Assembly: GCA_946415785.1 (NCBI GenBank) | Contig: CAMKTV010000003.1 | Location: forward strand, 1-58,016 | Source: an uncultured Solobacterium sp. | Lineage (GTDB): Bacteria > Bacillota_I > Bacilli_A > Erysipelotrichales > Erysipelotrichaceae | Direction of reading: 5' to 3' | DNA length: 58,016 nt | Shown: one piece after another, positions 1 through 7,137 of the stretch | Position numbering within the stretch: position 1 is the first letter of the stretch | Layout of the letters: each line of letters begins with the position of its first letter | Translations under genes and position numbers: made by a program | The notes under the pieces: model-generated | What the model was told of the DNA's origin: nothing | The model's database searches: none | The model's input: the letters and a program-made list of their open reading frames with translations, nothing else

Positions 1-10
1 TTAGTTTCAT

Positions 11-47
11 TAAAAAAGTCCCTCCAGTTTGTTCAACTTTTGGGACT
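11..47 (-). terminator. Rho-independent terminator of pepT
   Basis: Read on the minus strand, AGTCCC pairs with GGGACT (arms at 42-47 and 17-22) and is followed at once by six T residues. The first arm overlaps the first base of the pepT stop codon. The loop is 19 nt and can form a further short AGTT/AACT pairing. Confidence 0.6.
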
Positions 48-1258
48 CAGTTCACAGCGACTAATCTTTTTAGTACTTCAACAATTATCTTCATTTCTTC
101 CACAATTACATATTCATATTTGCCATGACAATTTCTGGTGCCCGTACCAATGTTTGGACAAAGTAATCCTTTATATGTAAGGATAGCACCATCTGTTCCT
201 CCTCTTATTGGTTTAGATGCAGCTTCCAGTCCTAAATCATTTATTATCTTTTTTACATTCTCAACTATTTCAATATGAGGCTCAATTAATTCACGCATAT
301 TTTTATATGTATCAAAGATTTCAACAGCACAAGTTCCTGTGCCATATTTTTTATTGATTATTTTTTCTGCTTTATAGAAATCTTCTTTCTGTTTGTCTAA
401 TAATTCTCTATCATGATTTCTGATAATATATTCTAATTTACAGTTTTCAACTTCACCTTCAATATCAGTTAAATGATTAAAACCTTCATACCCCTCTGTA
501 TTTTCTGGACGATCTTTTTCTGGCAATAAAGAATTAAATTCTATTGCAACTAATGATGCGTTAATCATTTTATCTTTAGCACTGCCTGGGTGAATTGAAA
601 GACCTTTTATTTTTACGATTGCTGAGGCAGCATTGAAGTTTTCATATTCAACATTATTAGCTTCTTCACCATCTATAGTATAGGCATAGTCCGCATCAAA
701 TTCTTCTATATCAAAATATTTAGCACCTTCACCAATTTCTTCATCAGGCGTAAAGGCAACGGAAATGCCACAGTGTTTAAATTCTGGATGTTCATGAATA
801 TATTGAACTAAATCCATTATTTCAGCGATACCGGCTTTATCATCACCACCTAATAAGGTTGTGCCATCTGTTACAATAATTGTTTTTCCTTTTGTCTTGG
901 CTAAATCAGGGAAGACTTCAACATTTAAGATAATATTTAAATCTTTATTTAAATTGGCCGCATTACCAGAGAAATTCTCAAGTACCCTTGGTTTACAGTT
1001 TTCACCACTCATCTGATCTGATGTGTCCATATGCGCAATAAAACCGATTTTTTTATCAGTTTCATAATTAGCTTTAATATGGCCATAGACAACACAATAT
1101 TCATTTACTTTCGCATCACTTACTCCTAATTGTTTTAATTCTCTTACTAACAGATTAGCTAAATTAAACTGTTTGTCGCTACTAGGAGTAGTTCCGCTAT
1201 TTGGATCTGATTGAGTATCAATCCTGCAGTAATTCATAAATCTTTCAGCTAATTCCAT
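47..1258 (-). CDS. pepT: Peptidase T (tripeptide aminopeptidase, M20 family)
   Basis: Cytosolic di-zinc aminopeptidase that removes the N-terminal residue from tripeptides. The 403 residues match the usual ~408 of PepT and the full domain plan is present. Metal and catalytic positions are visible: HMD at 76-78, GGDD at 137-140, PDEE at 171-174, the TID Asp at about 196, and a C-terminal HGK after GTGTRNC. The Asp/Glu/His set is that of PepT rather than of DapE or ArgE. The start is preceded by a purine-rich SD-like stretch (GAGGCAGG on the minus strand). It is transcribed divergently from rsmG and the two -10 elements form one palindrome. It is not functionally related to the segregation genes beside it. 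Confidence 0.95.
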   Translation of the reverse strand: MELAERFMNYCRIDTQSDPNSGTTPSSDKQFNLANLLVRELKQLGVSDAKVNEYCVVYGHIKANYETDKKIGFIAHMDTSDQMSGENCKPRVLENFSGNAANLNKDLNIILNVEVFPDLAKTKGKTIIVTDGTTLLGGDDKAGIAEIMDLVQYIHEHPEFKHCGISVAFTPDEEIGEGAKYFDIEEFDADYAYTIDGEEANNVEYENFNAASAIVKIKGLSIHPGSAKDKMINASLVAIEFNSLLPEKDRPENTEGYEGFNHLTDIEGEVENCKLEYIIRNHDRELLDKQKEDFYKAEKIINKKYGTGTCAVEIFDTYKNMRELIEPHIEIVENVKKIINDLGLEAASKPIRGGTDGAILTYKGLLCPNIGTGTRNCHGKYEYVIVEEMKIIVEVLKRLVAVN

Positions 1259-1279
1259 ATTTATACCTGCCTCGCCATT

Positions 1280-1294
1280 ATTATAGTTTATAAT
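1280..1294. promoter_or_regulatory. Palindromic back-to-back -10 elements of pepT and rsmG
   Basis: ATTATA-GTT-TATAAT is a perfect inverted repeat in which the right half is a consensus -10 for rsmG and the left half, read on the minus strand, is a consensus -10 for pepT. The rsmG -10 ends exactly six bases before the GTG start, so its transcript would be leaderless. No good -35 is seen at 17 bp for rsmG. The two promoters cannot both be fully occupied, so mutual exclusion is likely. Confidence 0.5.
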
Positions 1295-1300
1295 GATTGT

Positions 1301-1999
1301 GTGCTAAAAGAAGAATTTATAAAAGAATTAGAAAAACAGAATTTAATCTTAAATGACAAACAATTGGCGCAATTAGATAAATATGCTGCCTTTTTGAAAG
1401 AATATAATGAAAAGATTAATCTGACAGCTATTGTTGAATATGAAGAAGTCCTTGATAAACATTTCTATGATTCTCTTCTGGGCTTCTTTGATTTAAAAAT
1501 GGAAGGAAGTCTGGCAGATATTGGAACAGGCGCAGGTTTTCCTGGTGTTGTTTTAAAGATATGCTATCCAGAATTAAAAGTGAGTCTAATTGAACCAATC
1601 AAGAAAAGATGTGTCTTTTTGGAAGAATTAATTAAATTATTAGATTTAAAAGATATTGAAGTTATTAATATAAGAGGCGAAGATTATTCATTAGAAACAC
1701 GAGAAAAATATGATTATGTGACAGCCAGGGCTGTAAGTAATATGAGTATCTTAATTGAAGTATGTGGGGCCTTAGTTAAAAAGGGCGGCTATTTTGTTGC
1801 CTTAAAAGGTTCTAGCGGTAAAGAAGAAATCTTAAATTCTAAAAAAGCCATTAAAACAATGGGCTTTAAGATAAAAGATATTAAAGAAAAAGAATTATTT
1901 GATGGTTCAAAAAGAGTAATTGGCTACCTCTTTAAGGAAGCCGTTAGCCCTAAAAGATTTCCTAGAAAATATAGTATAATTAAAGAAAGACCATTATGA
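1301..1999 (+). CDS. rsmG: 16S rRNA (guanine-527-N7)-methyltransferase RsmG (GidB)
   Basis: SAM-dependent methyltransferase that modifies G527 of 16S rRNA; loss of RsmG in other bacteria gives low-level streptomycin resistance. It is 232 residues against the usual ~240. The SAM-binding loop GTGAGFPG lies at 75-82 within LADIGTGAGFPGVVL, and the family motif YDYVTARAVS follows. The start is GTG with no SD; a TATAAT six bases upstream suggests a leaderless message. It overlaps the next gene by 4 bp (ATGA), so the two are probably translationally coupled. The rsmG-noc-parA-parB order is the conserved Firmicute oriC-proximal arrangement. Confidence 0.95.
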   Translation: MLKEEFIKELEKQNLILNDKQLAQLDKYAAFLKEYNEKINLTAIVEYEEVLDKHFYDSLLGFFDLKMEGSLADIGTGAGFPGVVLKICYPELKVSLIEPIKKRCVFLEELIKLLDLKDIEVINIRGEDYSLETREKYDYVTARAVSNMSILIEVCGALVKKGGYFVALKGSSGKEEILNSKKAIKTMGFKIKDIKEKELFDGSKRVIGYLFKEAVSPKRFPRKYSIIKERPL

Positions 2000-2745
2000 G
2001 TGAAGTAGTTAAGATCAAATTAAAAAGTATTGTCCCTAATAAAAGCCAACCAAGACTTGATTTTTATGATGAAACAATCGAAAGCCTAGCTGAAAGTATT
2101 AAAGAAAATGGCCTTCTTCAACCAATCAGTGTTCGTAAACAAGGAAACAAATATGAACTTATTGCGGGAGAAAGAAGATATCGTGCCTGTTTATTATTGG
2201 GCTATAAAGAAATAGATGCCATCATCTATGAAAAAAGTGATGAAGAAAGCGCAACATTATCTTTAATTGAAAATATTCAAAGAGAAGATTTAAATGCGAT
2301 TGAACAAGCACTGGCTATGCAAAGAATCATGAAACAGGAAAATATTACTCAGGTTAAATTAGCAGAGCGCCTTGGCTATAAACAATCAACTGTTGCGAAT
2401 AAATTAAGATTATTACAATTACCAGATTATGTAAAAAATGCGATTGGCAGAGGCACCATATCAGAAAGACATGCGCGTGCCTTATTAAAGGTTCCTAGTG
2501 ATAAATTAGAAGAAGTCTTTTTAACTATCACTAACAGAAATTATACTGTCGCTAAAGCTGAAGAATATATCAAATCATTATTAGAAAAAAACAAACACAG
2601 CAAAGGTGTTTCTAATAATGTCCAAATAAGCATCAATACTATTGAACAGGCGTATCAGATGTGTAAGAAATCAGGAATTGATGGAGATTTCCAGGTAACT
2701 GATTATCAAGATCGTGTAAAAATAACAATTAAGATTAAGAAATAA
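1996..2745 (+). CDS. noc: Noc-like ParB-family CTPase (nucleoid occlusion type)
   Basis: ParB/Noc-superfamily DNA-binding clamp. The 249-residue protein has the CTP-binding boxes GERRYRA (58-64) and ENIQRE (92-97), then a helix-turn-helix region (LAERLGYKQSTVANKLRLL) with ERHARALL. Position between rsmG and parA, with a second ParB downstream of parA, matches noc rather than spo0J. Bacillus Noc carries an N-terminal amphipathic membrane-targeting helix of about ten residues ahead of this core. Here the protein starts only five residues before the conserved KIKLKSIVPNKSQPR block, so that helix seems absent. SD is weak (GAAAGA) and translation is likely coupled to rsmG. It could also be called a second ParB. 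Confidence 0.8.
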   Translation: MSEVVKIKLKSIVPNKSQPRLDFYDETIESLAESIKENGLLQPISVRKQGNKYELIAGERRYRACLLLGYKEIDAIIYEKSDEESATLSLIENIQREDLNAIEQALAMQRIMKQENITQVKLAERLGYKQSTVANKLRLLQLPDYVKNAIGRGTISERHARALLKVPSDKLEEVFLTITNRNYTVAKAEEYIKSLLEKNKHSKGVSNNVQISINTIEQAYQMCKKSGIDGDFQVTDYQDRVKITIKIKK

Positions 2746-2754
2746 AGGAGTATT

Positions 2755-3540
2755 ATGGCAAAGATTATCGCAATCGCAAATCAAAAAGGTGGCGTAGGTA
2801 AGACCACTACATCAATAAATTTAGCTGCTGGCTTAGCATATCTAAGCAAGAAAGTTTTATTAATCGACTTTGATGCACAAGGAAATACTACCCAAGGCGT
2901 TGGCTGTGAATTAAGTTTAGATGACTTAACAATCTATGATGCCCTGATGTCACAAAATGATGTCAAAGCATGCATCAAACATTTAAAACGTCCACCACTT
3001 GATTTATTACCTGCCAATATTACCTTAGCTGGCGCTGATTTAGAAATCGCCAATATTGAAGAAAATCGTGAACAGCTTCTAAAAGGCGTATTAGAAAACA
3101 TCAAAGATGAATATGATTATATTATCATTGACTGTCCTCCTTCTTTAGGATTATTAAATACTAATGCTTTAACGGCAGCTGATTCAGTACTGATACCAGT
3201 ACAATGTGAATATTATGCCTTAGAAGGTGTTACACAATTATTACAGACTATTCGTTTAGTTCAAAAATTATTCAATCCTAATCTAAAGATTGAAGGTGTC
3301 CTACTTACAATGTATGATGCAAGAACTAATCTTAGTGCTGAAGTCGCTCAAGAAGTACACAAACACTTTAAAGAGAAAACATATAATGTGCATATTCCAA
3401 GAAACATTAAATTGTCAGAAGCTCCATCAGTTGGGAAATCAATTTATGATTACGATATGAATTGTGAAGGCTCTAGAGCTTATGTAGCTTTAACAAAAGA
3501 ACTGATTGATAGTAATAAAGGAGAAGATAATGGCCAATAA
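2755..3540 (+). CDS. parA: Chromosome-partitioning ATPase ParA (Soj)
   Basis: MinD/ParA-type ATPase that binds DNA non-specifically and works with ParB in origin segregation and control of replication initiation. The 261-residue length is typical of the short chromosomal Soj type, with no N-terminal HTH. The deviant Walker A motif KGGVGKTT is at 11-18, the Walker A' DFDAQGN follows at about 39-45, and Walker B is seen as YIIIDCPPSLG. A clean SD (AAAGGAG) lies 4-5 bases ahead of the ATG. It overlaps parB by 11 bp. Confidence 0.95.
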   Translation: MAKIIAIANQKGGVGKTTTSINLAAGLAYLSKKVLLIDFDAQGNTTQGVGCELSLDDLTIYDALMSQNDVKACIKHLKRPPLDLLPANITLAGADLEIANIEENREQLLKGVLENIKDEYDYIIIDCPPSLGLLNTNALTAADSVLIPVQCEYYALEGVTQLLQTIRLVQKLFNPNLKIEGVLLTMYDARTNLSAEVAQEVHKHFKEKTYNVHIPRNIKLSEAPSVGKSIYDYDMNCEGSRAYVALTKELIDSNKGEDNGQ

Positions 3541-4402
3541 AAAATTAGGAAAAGGCTTAGGTACAATTTTTGGTAACGATGTCGACTCTATATTGGCAGA
3601 TATTAATAATGGTGAAAAAGAAGTAAAGGGTGACAAAGTTAATCTAAAGATATCAGAAATAAGACCTAACCCTTATCAACCACGTAAAAACTTTGATGAA
3701 GAAAAGCTTAAAGAATTAGCTGAATCAATTAAAGAAAGAGGCATCTTCCAGCCAGTACTTGTCAGAAAGTCAGCATTAAAGGGCTATGAATTAATTGCAG
3801 GTGAGCGAAGAATGAAAGCCTCAAAGATGGCAGGCTTAAAAGAAATTCCAGCCTTCGTATTAGATTTTGATGATGCGGATATGATGGAAGTATCATTACT
3901 TGAAAATATTCAAAGAGATGATTTAAATCCAATTGAAGAAGCTGAAGCCTACAATCAGATAATTGAAAAACTAGGCTATACACAAGAAGAATTAGCTAAA
4001 AAGATATCTAAATCAAGAGCTTATGTAACTAATACTTTAAGATTAAATAAGCTTCCTAAAAAAGTAAAAGAATTAGTTATCAAAGGTTCATTAACTTATG
4101 GACATGCAAGAGCTCTATTAGGATTAGATGATGAAGAAAGGATGAGCGAAATCGCAAATCGCATCATCAAAGAAAATCTCACAGTAAGAGAAGTCGAAAA
4201 ACTGGTAAACAAAAAACCAAAACCAGCTAAACAGGAAGGTGTAGTTCTAGAAGATCCATATCTGTTGAATTTAAGAAGAAATCTTGAAAGTAAGTTATCA
4301 ACCAAGGTTGAAGTTGATAAAAAAAGAATTGTCATTAATTATAATGGCACTGAAGATTTAAATAGAATCTTAGAAATCATAAATTGTCTTGAGGAAGAAT
4401 AG
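3530..4402 (+). CDS. parB: Chromosome-partitioning protein ParB (Spo0J)
   Basis: parS-binding CTP-dependent clamp that loads SMC and stimulates ParA. The start is placed at the ATG at 3530 because AAAGGAGA (3517-3524) lies just upstream and the product begins MANKKLGKGLGTIFG, the standard ParB N-terminus; a TTG at 3506 lacks an SD. The 290-residue protein has CTP-binding boxes GERRMKA (91-97) and ENIQRD (125-130), an HTH (LAKKISKSRAYVTNTLRL), and a C-terminal dimerisation region ending in an acidic tail. The start lies inside the parA 3' end, so the pair is translationally coupled. I did not notice a parS consensus in the window. Confidence 0.94.
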   Translation: MANKKLGKGLGTIFGNDVDSILADINNGEKEVKGDKVNLKISEIRPNPYQPRKNFDEEKLKELAESIKERGIFQPVLVRKSALKGYELIAGERRMKASKMAGLKEIPAFVLDFDDADMMEVSLLENIQRDDLNPIEEAEAYNQIIEKLGYTQEELAKKISKSRAYVTNTLRLNKLPKKVKELVIKGSLTYGHARALLGLDDEERMSEIANRIIKENLTVREVEKLVNKKPKPAKQEGVVLEDPYLLNLRRNLESKLSTKVEVDKKRIVINYNGTEDLNRILEIINCLEEE

Positions 4403-4412
4403 GAGAAAAAAT

Positions 4413-5582
4413 ATGTCTGAAAAACAAGAAGAAAAAATTGTCTTAACATTGAGTGAAGATGAAACTGAAGCTGTTGAAACTCCACTTGTAGAAGGTGAAA
4501 AAACTACTATCAGTGAAGAAAAATTAAGAGAGATTAGAATTGATGATTCTTCTTTAAGTGAAGAAGAGAAACAGATGGTTGATTCTTTCTCTAAACAGAT
4601 TGACATCACTAAAACAAATGCGGTACTTCAATATGGCAGTGCTGCTCAAAACAAAGTAGCAGATTTTTCAGAAATGACTTTGAAGAATGTGCGTACTAAA
4701 GACTTAGATTCAGTAGGTGAGACACTTGAAGATCTAGTTAAAGAATTAAAAGGATTTCAGGTAAATGAAAAAGATGGCTTCTTTGAGAAACTGTTTAAAA
4801 GAGGAAGCAATGCGATTGCCAGTGTAAAGATTAAATATGACAGCGCTGAAAAGAATGTTGATAAGATTGTTAAGATATTAGAAGACCATCAGGTAACATT
4901 ATTAAAAGATATTGCCTTATTAGATCAGCTATATGACAAGAATGTCATCAACATCAAAGAATTAACAATGTACATCTTAGCTGGTTATAAGAAATTAGAT
5001 GAAATCAAAACTAAAGAATTACCAGCTGCCTTAGCTAAAGCAAAAGAAACAGGTGATCCTGATGATGCACAAAAAGCTAACGATTTAAGTAACGCCATCA
5101 ATCGTTTTGAAAAGAAACTTCATGATCTGGAACTTACAAGAATGGTATCAATTCAAATGGGACCACAAATTAGATTAGTTCAAAACAACGACACATTGAT
5201 GGTCGAAAAGATTCAATCAACATTGGCTAATACAATTCCTCTATGGAAATCACAAATGTTGATAGCTCTAGGAATTTCTCATTCTAAGGAAGCTGCTAAA
5301 GCTCAAAATGAAGTTACAGAAATGACTAACAGAATGCTTAAGGAAAATGCTGAAAACTTAAAACAGGCTACAATCGCAACTGCTAAAGAATCTGAAAGAG
5401 GCATTGTTGATATTGAAACATTAACTGAAACTAATAAGAAACTTATTGAAACTCTTGAAGAAGTTCAAAAGATTCAAAAAGAAGGTAGAGAAAAACGTGC
5501 TGCTGCTCAAGTTGAATTACGTAAGATTGAAAATGAGCTTCATGATAAGCTTACTGATGTAACTGATAGTTTTAAGAAATAA
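4413..5582 (+). CDS. TelA/KlaA-family protein (toxic anion resistance family)
   Basis: A 389-residue, mostly alpha-helical, charged soluble protein. The pattern DSFSKQIDITKTNAVLQYG near residue 55 followed by long coiled-coil helices is characteristic of the TelA family. The family was named for plasmid tellurite resistance; chromosomal members are linked to tolerance of cell-envelope stress and their biochemistry is unclear. The start at 4413 is chosen for AGGAG at 4401-4405; an in-frame upstream ATG at 4389 lies inside parB and lacks an SD. It begins 10 bp after the parB stop and is probably in the same operon. A strong hairpin terminator follows. Confidence 0.82.
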   Translation: MSEKQEEKIVLTLSEDETEAVETPLVEGEKTTISEEKLREIRIDDSSLSEEEKQMVDSFSKQIDITKTNAVLQYGSAAQNKVADFSEMTLKNVRTKDLDSVGETLEDLVKELKGFQVNEKDGFFEKLFKRGSNAIASVKIKYDSAEKNVDKIVKILEDHQVTLLKDIALLDQLYDKNVINIKELTMYILAGYKKLDEIKTKELPAALAKAKETGDPDDAQKANDLSNAINRFEKKLHDLELTRMVSIQMGPQIRLVQNNDTLMVEKIQSTLANTIPLWKSQMLIALGISHSKEAAKAQNEVTEMTNRMLKENAENLKQATIATAKESERGIVDIETLTETNKKLIETLEEVQKIQKEGREKRAAAQVELRKIENELHDKLTDVTDSFKK

Positions 5583-5612
5583 TAATAATTAATTAACTTA
5601 ATCAAATCAATA

Positions 5613-5648
5613 ATAACCCACGGTCTTCCGTGGGTTATGTACTATTTT
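5613..5648 (+). terminator. Terminator between telA-like gene and convergent HTH gene
   Basis: An 11-bp perfect stem (ATAACCCACGG with CCGTGGGTTAT) and TCTT tetraloop, followed after four bases by a run of six T. It ends the parAB-telA transcript. The same stem lies beyond the end of the convergent HTH gene and may act weakly for it too. Confidence 0.75.
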
Positions 5649-5863
5649 TTATTCTCTTCTTCTTTGACAAACACAACAATGTCATTAGGAAAACAGCCGA
5701 TGATGTTGCACAGTTTTTCAATGGTTAGCAAGGTCACATTTTTACCTTTTTTCAAAGCATCAAGCGTTTTATTGTCAATTCCAGATTTTAAAAGATGGTA
5801 TTGAGAAACGTTTTTCTCTTTCATCGTTTTCCATAATGGCTCATAACTAATCATCAAATTCAT
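5642..5863 (-). CDS. Small Cro/CI-type HTH regulator
   Basis: A 73-residue protein consisting almost entirely of an XRE-type helix-turn-helix: KNVSQYHLLKSGIDNKTLDALKKG followed by the LLTIEKLCNIIGCFPNDIV helix pair. No sensor domain. Two starts are possible (M1 at 5863, M4 at 5854) and neither has an SD. A TCTAAT -10 ends six bases before the first ATG, favouring a leaderless transcript from 5863. It is divergent from the zinc-ribbon gene, and the shared intergenic region carries repeated ATTGTG sites, so it probably represses itself and its neighbour. Confidence 0.8.
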   Translation of the reverse strand: MNLMISYEPLWKTMKEKNVSQYHLLKSGIDNKTLDALKKGKNVTLLTIEKLCNIIGCFPNDIVVFVKEEENKK

Positions 5864-5885
5864 TCTATGATTAGAGTGAAAAAAT

Positions 5886-5940
5886 TCACATTGTGTAGAT
5901 AATCACAATATTGTGTGATATATTTTTATTGTGAATTAAA
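5886..5940. promoter_or_regulatory. Repeated ATTGTG/CACAAT operator cluster
   Basis: ATTGTGT occurs at 5891-5897 and 5911-5917 and ATTGTGA at 5929-5935, spaced by 20 and 18 bp, so all lie on roughly the same DNA face. The middle copy is half of a perfect 12-bp palindrome, CACAATATTGTG (5906-5917). TTCACA at 5886 and TGTGAA at 5932 extend the symmetry. Best explained as operator sites for the divergent HTH protein. Confidence 0.55.
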
Positions 5941-5965
5941 TCACTATATTTCGGGAGGAATTATT

Positions 5966-6421
5966 ATGTATTGTAGAAAATGTGGGACTTTAATTGATGA
6001 TGATGCTGTAGTATGCCCAAGCTGTGGAGAAAGACAAAAGGATGACACGCCAAATACTGTTTTTTGCAAACATTGTGGTAGCAGTATTGATGCCGACTGT
6101 GTTATTTGTCCTAAATGTGGTAAACAAGTGAAAGAATTGCAGCCATCTACGCCTAATATTGTTATCAATAACGCAAACAACAATGTAAATAACAACGTTA
6201 ATAACAATTCTGGCGGTTATCCTGGTAAAGCTTGTAACAAGTGGACGGCATTCTTGTTGTGCTTTTTCCTAGGTGGTTTTGGTGCTCACAAGTTTTATGA
6301 AGGCAAAGCTGGTCTAGGTATTCTTTACTTATTCACATTTGGTTTGTTTGGTATAGGTTGGCTTATTGATTTAATTTCTATTCTTCTTAAGCCAAACCCA
6401 TATTATGTTCCTTATCGCTAA
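5966..6421 (+). CDS. Double zinc-ribbon TM2-domain membrane protein
   Basis: A 151-residue protein with two N-terminal zinc ribbons ([14 protein letters not shown] at about 3-24 and [14 protein letters not shown] at about 36-57), an Asn-rich linker ([14 protein letters not shown]), and a C-terminal TM2 domain with two hydrophobic helices around a [12 protein letters not shown] turn. TM2 proteins with zinc ribbons are widespread in gut Firmicutes; their function is not known. The start at 5966 is set by GGGAGGAA at 5953-5960. It is likely controlled by the divergent HTH protein through the ATTGTG sites. A terminator follows. Confidence 0.85.
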   Translation: MYCRKCGTLIDDDAVVCPSCGERQKDDTPNTVFCKHCGSSIDADCVICPKCGKQVKELQPSTPNIVINNANNNVNNNVNNNSGGYPGKACNKWTAFLLCFFLGGFGAHKFYEGKAGLGILYLFTFGLFGIGWLIDLISILLKPNPYYVPYR

Positions 6422-6494
6422 GCATAAAGAAAGATATTAAGCCAATGATTATTTAAAGTGTAAGGTTAAATAATAAGTATTAAAATCATTATCT

Positions 6495-6530
6495 AAATGC
6501 TCCAAATGAAATGGAGCATTTTATTTTTAG
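6495..6530 (+). terminator. Terminator of the zinc-ribbon/TM2 gene
   Basis: Nine-bp stem AAATGCTCC/GGAGCATTT with a nine-base loop, followed by TTATTTTT. An ATG at 6511 inside the loop is in frame with the next gene but is an unlikely start. Confidence 0.75.
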
Positions 6531-6558
6531 TAGAAAGATTATAAAATCAAGTAGTAAT

Positions 6559-7137
6559 ATGATTTGGCAATTTGATGAGAATTTAAAAAAGCGTAAAGAA
6601 GAATTGATAAATGAAGGATATGATGCTTATTGTCTTTTCACATTGGCTGGCGTTGAATTGAATATTGCAGAGGAAATAAATAATAATTATGATTATTGTT
6701 TAGCTACTCCTTTAACAAAGATGTCTCATCGTTCTCATCAAGGTAGAAAATATAATGTACAAGAGATAATGCTAGGTGGTTATATCTTTTTATATTTAAA
6801 AAAGAATTTTGATGTATATAAAGTTCGCAGTTCAAAAAACTATTTTAAAATATTGAGCAATAAAAATGATGATGGCCGTTTATATGGAAGTGATTTAGAA
6901 TACGCGAAATGGGTATTAGATGTTGAAGGATCTTTATCAGTTAGTGAAGCCATCAATTTGAATGGCAAGATTAAAATCGTCAATGGCCCATTAAAAGATT
7001 TAGAAGGATCAATCATTGAATATTCAAAAAGAAATCGTAACTGTTGTATTGAAATTGATTTATTAGGACAAAAGATAAAAACATGGTTACCATTTGAATG
7101 GATAGATGCTGATATCAGCGAATTAATGGTTAAATAG
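6559..7137 (+). CDS. NusG-family transcription elongation factor paralogue (LoaP/RfaH type)
   Basis: A 192-residue protein with an NGN domain (about 23-120; note AYCLFTLAGVE at its start and the NusG hallmark LGGYIFLYL) and a C-terminal KOW domain (about 136-183; KIKIVNGPLKDLEGSIIEY). The housekeeping nusG sits in the secE-rplK region, which this is not, so it is a specialised paralogue. Such paralogues (RfaH, LoaP, UpxY) drive processive antitermination of long surface-polysaccharide or natural-product operons. It stands alone, unlike UpxY proteins that head the operon they control. The start is the ATG at 6559; there is no obvious SD. Its 3' end overlaps the convergent phosphatase by 8 bp. 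Targets may be the glycan loci in this window, which is inference. Confidence 0.75.
   Translation: MIWQFDENLKKRKEELINEGYDAYCLFTLAGVELNIAEEINNNYDYCLATPLTKMSHRSHQGRKYNVQEIMLGGYIFLYLKKNFDVYKVRSSKNYFKILSNKNDDGRLYGSDLEYAKWVLDVEGSLSVSEAINLNGKIKIVNGPLKDLEGSIIEYSKRNRNCCIEIDLLGQKIKTWLPFEWIDADISELMVK

Noticed and set aside
1996-4402. parS or Noc-binding-site consensus within the window
   Set aside because: I looked for TGTTTCACGTGAAACA-like and ATTTCCCGGGAAAT-like sequences and noticed none; a computed search would be needed to be certain.
4413-5582. Dedicated tellurite-resistance gene
   Set aside because: Chromosomal TelA-family genes commonly follow housekeeping genes, and no other tellurite genes are present; the name reflects family history only.
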